Assembly: GCF_030124325.1 (NCBI RefSeq)
Contig: NZ_JASKLR010000003.1
Coordinates: 1 to 64,000, forward strand
Direction of reading: 5' to 3'
Source of the DNA: Sinorhizobium sp. 8-89
Lineage (GTDB): Bacteria > Pseudomonadota > Alphaproteobacteria > Rhizobiales > Rhizobiaceae
Length of the DNA: 64,000 bases
Shown here: piece after piece, positions 62,088-64,000 of the stretch
How positions within the stretch are numbered: position 1 is the first letter of the stretch
Layout of the letters: every line of letters begins with the position of its first letter
The notes under the pieces: generated by a model
Database searches by the model: none
Told to the model about the DNA's origin: nothing
Seen by the model: the letters and a program-made list of their open reading frames with translations, nothing else
Made by a program: the position numbers and the translations under genes

Positions 62088-63080
62088 ATGACAAAGGCAA
62101 AGGCAAGTGCAATCGCGAACGGCATCTCTCGAAGAGGCATGCTGGCTGGCACTCTGGGCGCCGCTGCGGCAGTATCTGCCGTCGGCCCGGCTAGGGCGCA
62201 AACGCCAGCGAAGACAACAACCAGCAACAGCGAAGGAGCAAGGACCATGGGCAGCAGGATCATCACCCGCGACGGCGTCGAAATCTATTACAAGGACTGG
62301 GGTCCGAAAGACGGACCGGTGGTCGTGCTCAGCCACGGCTGGCCGCTGTCATCCGACAGCTGGGAGGCCCAGGCTTTCCATCTCGCCAACAATGGCTTCC
62401 GCGTCATCACCCATGACCGCCGCGGTCACGGCCGCTCCAGCCAGCCTTGGGACGGCAACGACATGGACCACTATGCCGACGATCTCGCGGAGTTGATCGA
62501 ACAGCTGGATCTCACCGAAATCTTTCTCGCCGGCTTCTCCACCGGTGGCGGCGAGATCTCGCGCTATATCGGCCGCCACGGCACCAAACGCGTCGCCAAG
62601 GCCGGGCTCATCTCGGCGGTGCCGCCGCTGATGGTCAAGACTGAGACCAACCCCGGCGGCCTGCCGAAGGAGGTGTTCGACAATCTGCAGGCGGCAAGCG
62701 TCGCCGACCGCTCGCAGCTCTACAAGGACATCGCCTCCGGCCCGTTCTTCGGCTTCAACCGACCGGGCGCCAAGGCTTCTCAGGGCATGATCGACAGCTT
62801 CTGGCTGCAGGGCATGATGGGCGGCCACAAGAACACCTATGACTCGATCGTCGCCTTCTCGCAGACCGACTTCACCGAGGATCTGAAGAAGTTCGATGTG
62901 CCGACCTTGATCATCCATGGCGACGACGACCAGATCGTGCCGATCGACGCGGCGGCGCGGGCCTCGAAGAAGCTGGTGCCGCACGCGACGCTGAAGGTCT
63001 ATCCGGGCGCTCCGCACGGCATCACCGACACCCACAAGGATCAGCTTAACCAAGACCTGCTTGAATTCGCGAGGTCGTAA
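62088..63080 (+). CDS. cpo: Tat-exported alpha/beta hydrolase, chloroperoxidase-like
   Basis: A 330-residue protein. The N-terminus has a twin-Arg signal ([21 protein letters not shown]) with cleavage near ARAQ at residue 38. The mature domain is a non-heme chloroperoxidase-type hydrolase with [19 protein letters not shown], nucleophile in AGFSTGGGE, acid in HGDDDQIVP and His in [14 protein letters not shown] precedes the ATG by 7 bases. A secreted peroxidase of this type, Smc01944, induced by oxidative stress, is reported in Sinorhizobium meliloti. The divergent OhrR-like regulator and shared operators fit peroxide control. Confidence 0.9.
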   Translation: MTKAKASAIANGISRRGMLAGTLGAAAAVSAVGPARAQTPAKTTTSNSEGARTMGSRIITRDGVEIYYKDWGPKDGPVVVLSHGWPLSSDSWEAQAFHLANNGFRVITHDRRGHGRSSQPWDGNDMDHYADDLAELIEQLDLTEIFLAGFSTGGGEISRYIGRHGTKRVAKAGLISAVPPLMVKTETNPGGLPKEVFDNLQAASVADRSQLYKDIASGPFFGFNRPGAKASQGMIDSFWLQGMMGGHKNTYDSIVAFSQTDFTEDLKKFDVPTLIIHGDDDQIVPIDAAARASKKLVPHATLKVYPGAPHGITDTHKDQLNQDLLEFARS

Positions 63081-63094
63081 TTCGCGCGAAAGAG

Positions 63095-63222
63095 AAGAGG
63101 GCGCCCGCGGCGCGTCTTACAAGACGCTCAAAAGATGCTGCAGCACTTTGAATTGCTGCATGTTTCTATTCTTAAATCGGTTAGGACTTAAGGAAACATG
63201 CAGTAGCGGCGCCCTCTTGCTT
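63095..63222 (+). terminator. terminator-like stem split by a RIME
   Basis: AAGAGGGCGCC (63095-63105) pairs perfectly with GGCGCCCTCTT (63208-63218), followed by GCTTTTC. The loop between the arms is exactly the RIME. Without the insert this would be an ordinary rho-independent terminator 14 bases after the hydrolase stop. Confidence 0.6.
63106..63207 (-). repeat. RIME-like repeat, copy 8, inside a hairpin loop
   Basis: It runs GCGGCGCGTCTTACAAGACGC ... ATGCTGCAGC, ACTTTGAATTGCTGCATG, CTTAAATCGGTTAGGACTTAAGG to CATGCAGTAG. It has the same orientation as copies 5 and 7 and is flanked by the two arms of an 11-bp inverted repeat. Confidence 0.87.
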
Positions 63223-63299
63223 TTCATGGGAACAGGCTGTCCGCAGGCGCGATTTTGTGCACTATCCGGAGCCGATTCTTCATTCTCGGAGGGTAATCC

Positions 63300-64000
63300 A
63301 TGACCGCAAAGCCGCGCATTCTTCTCACCCGCCGCTGGCCACGAGCCGTGGAAGAGGTTCTTGCCCAACGCTTCGAGACAGTCTTCAACGAACGCGATGT
63401 GCCCCTCGATGCCGCCCAGCTTGCAGAGGGGCTTCGCAACTTCGATGCCTTGCTGCCGACAGTATCCGATCGCCTGCCTGCGCCACTCTTCAAGGACGGT
63501 GACCTTCGCTGCAGGATTCTCGGCAACTTCGGGGTGGGCTACAACCACATTGACGTCGAAGCAGCGAAGGCGTCGGGCGTCGTGGTGACGAATACGCCGG
63601 GGGTCCTTACCGATTGCACGGCGGATCTCGCCGTTTCGCTGCTGCTGACCGTCGCGCGGCGTGCCGGCGAGGGCGAGCGGCAGGTGAGGGCAGGCGAATG
63701 GGAAGGCTGGCGCCCCACGCATATGATCGGAACGAAAGTCACCGGCAAGACGCTCGGCATTGTCGGTTTCGGCCGCATAGGCAAGGCTATGGCCAAGCGC
63801 TGCCACTTCGGCTTCGACATGGACGTGGTCTTCTACAACCGATCGAAGATCGCGGAAGAGGAAGCGCAACGCTTCGGTGCCCGCCAACTCGACACGATCG
63901 AGGATGTCCTGAGGGAATCCGACTTCGTCTCCCTGCACATCCCCGGCGGCGGCGAAAACCGGCATCTGATCGATGCGGCGCGCCTCGCGGTCATGAAGCG
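63300..64000 (+). CDS. D-2-hydroxyacid dehydrogenase (glyoxylate reductase-like), 3' end outside window
   Basis: The first 233 codons are visible. The N-terminal catalytic domain opens TAKPRILLTRRWPRAVEEVL, with ILGNFGVGYNHIDVEAA near residue 75. The cofactor domain starts about 100 with VVTNTPGVLTDCTADLAVSLLL and the NAD loop GIVGFGRIGKAMAKR near residue 155. The active-site His and Glu are beyond the window. GGAGGG lies 6 bases before the ATG. It probably reduces glyoxylate or hydroxypyruvate; the exact acid is unknown. Confidence 0.9.
   Translation, partial: MTAKPRILLTRRWPRAVEEVLAQRFETVFNERDVPLDAAQLAEGLRNFDALLPTVSDRLPAPLFKDGDLRCRILGNFGVGYNHIDVEAAKASGVVVTNTPGVLTDCTADLAVSLLLTVARRAGEGERQVRAGEWEGWRPTHMIGTKVTGKTLGIVGFGRIGKAMAKRCHFGFDMDVVFYNRSKIAEEEAQRFGARQLDTIEDVLRESDFVSLHIPGGGENRHLIDAARLAVMK

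Overview
The window reads as an ordinary chromosomal stretch of a fast-growing rhizobium, most likely Sinorhizobium/Ensifer. The DNA is GC-rich and densely coding. It carries eight or so copies of a mosaic palindromic repeat of about 108 bp that matches the RIME family described in rhizobia. The gene content also fits: a coxMN-type oxidase, tetrameric sarcosine oxidase, the livHMGF-(small membrane protein)-livK block, and a Tat-exported peroxidase-like hydrolase beside a MarR regulator. I see no IS element, prophage, integrase or CRISPR array. The genus call is inference from content and was not checked by any search.

Layout. 0-2.4 kb: 3' part of an initiator tRNA-fMet with its terminator, a RIME, gshB, and an ArsR/NolR-like regulator with an odd 3' end. 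2.1-11.4 kb: an eight-gene minus-strand operon (HAD phosphatase, peptide/opine-class binding protein, two ATPases, two permeases, glycerophosphodiester phosphodiesterase, TIM-barrel sugar isomerase) divergent from a SorC-type sugar-phosphate regulator. It closely resembles the agrocinopine (acc) logic of Agrobacterium and is the best candidate here for an undescribed system. 11.6-17.7 kb: a serine hydrolase, then an alternative cytochrome c oxidase operon with two subunit III genes and a small cytochrome c. 17.9-24.1 kb: a GntR regulator, a cystathionine-lyase-like PLP enzyme and a complete CUT1 sugar-type ABC transporter.

24.3-33.5 kb is a polyamine-type (puu-like) region: M24 peptidase, XRE-cupin regulator with two dyad operators, GntR regulator, glutamine-synthetase-like gene, FAD amine oxidase, transglutaminase-like protein, MBL-fold remnant and aldehyde dehydrogenase. 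Several lesions cluster here: the synthetase is frameshifted, the MBL gene is internally deleted and frameshifted, and the transglutaminase-like protein has lost its catalytic Cys and His. 33.7-43.3 kb: a DMT exporter, aminotransferase and LysR regulator, then a plus-strand unit of agmatinase-family ureohydrolase, PotFGHI-type ABC transporter and carbon-nitrogen hydrolase, suggesting uptake and stepwise hydrolysis of a guanidino or amide compound.

43.5-47.8 kb: a quinone-detoxification-like set (ring-cleaving VOC protein, NADPH-FMN reductase, a fused VOC-carboxylesterase and an SDR). 48-50 kb: Crp/Fnr regulator, lone receiver domain, cysQ. 50.3-55.4 kb: soxBDAG. 55.7-61.2 kb: the branched-chain amino acid transporter. 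61.4-63.1 kb: a MarR/OhrR-type regulator and Tat-exported hydrolase sharing a short intergenic region with a visible promoter and three operator-like repeats. The window ends inside a D-2-hydroxyacid dehydrogenase gene.
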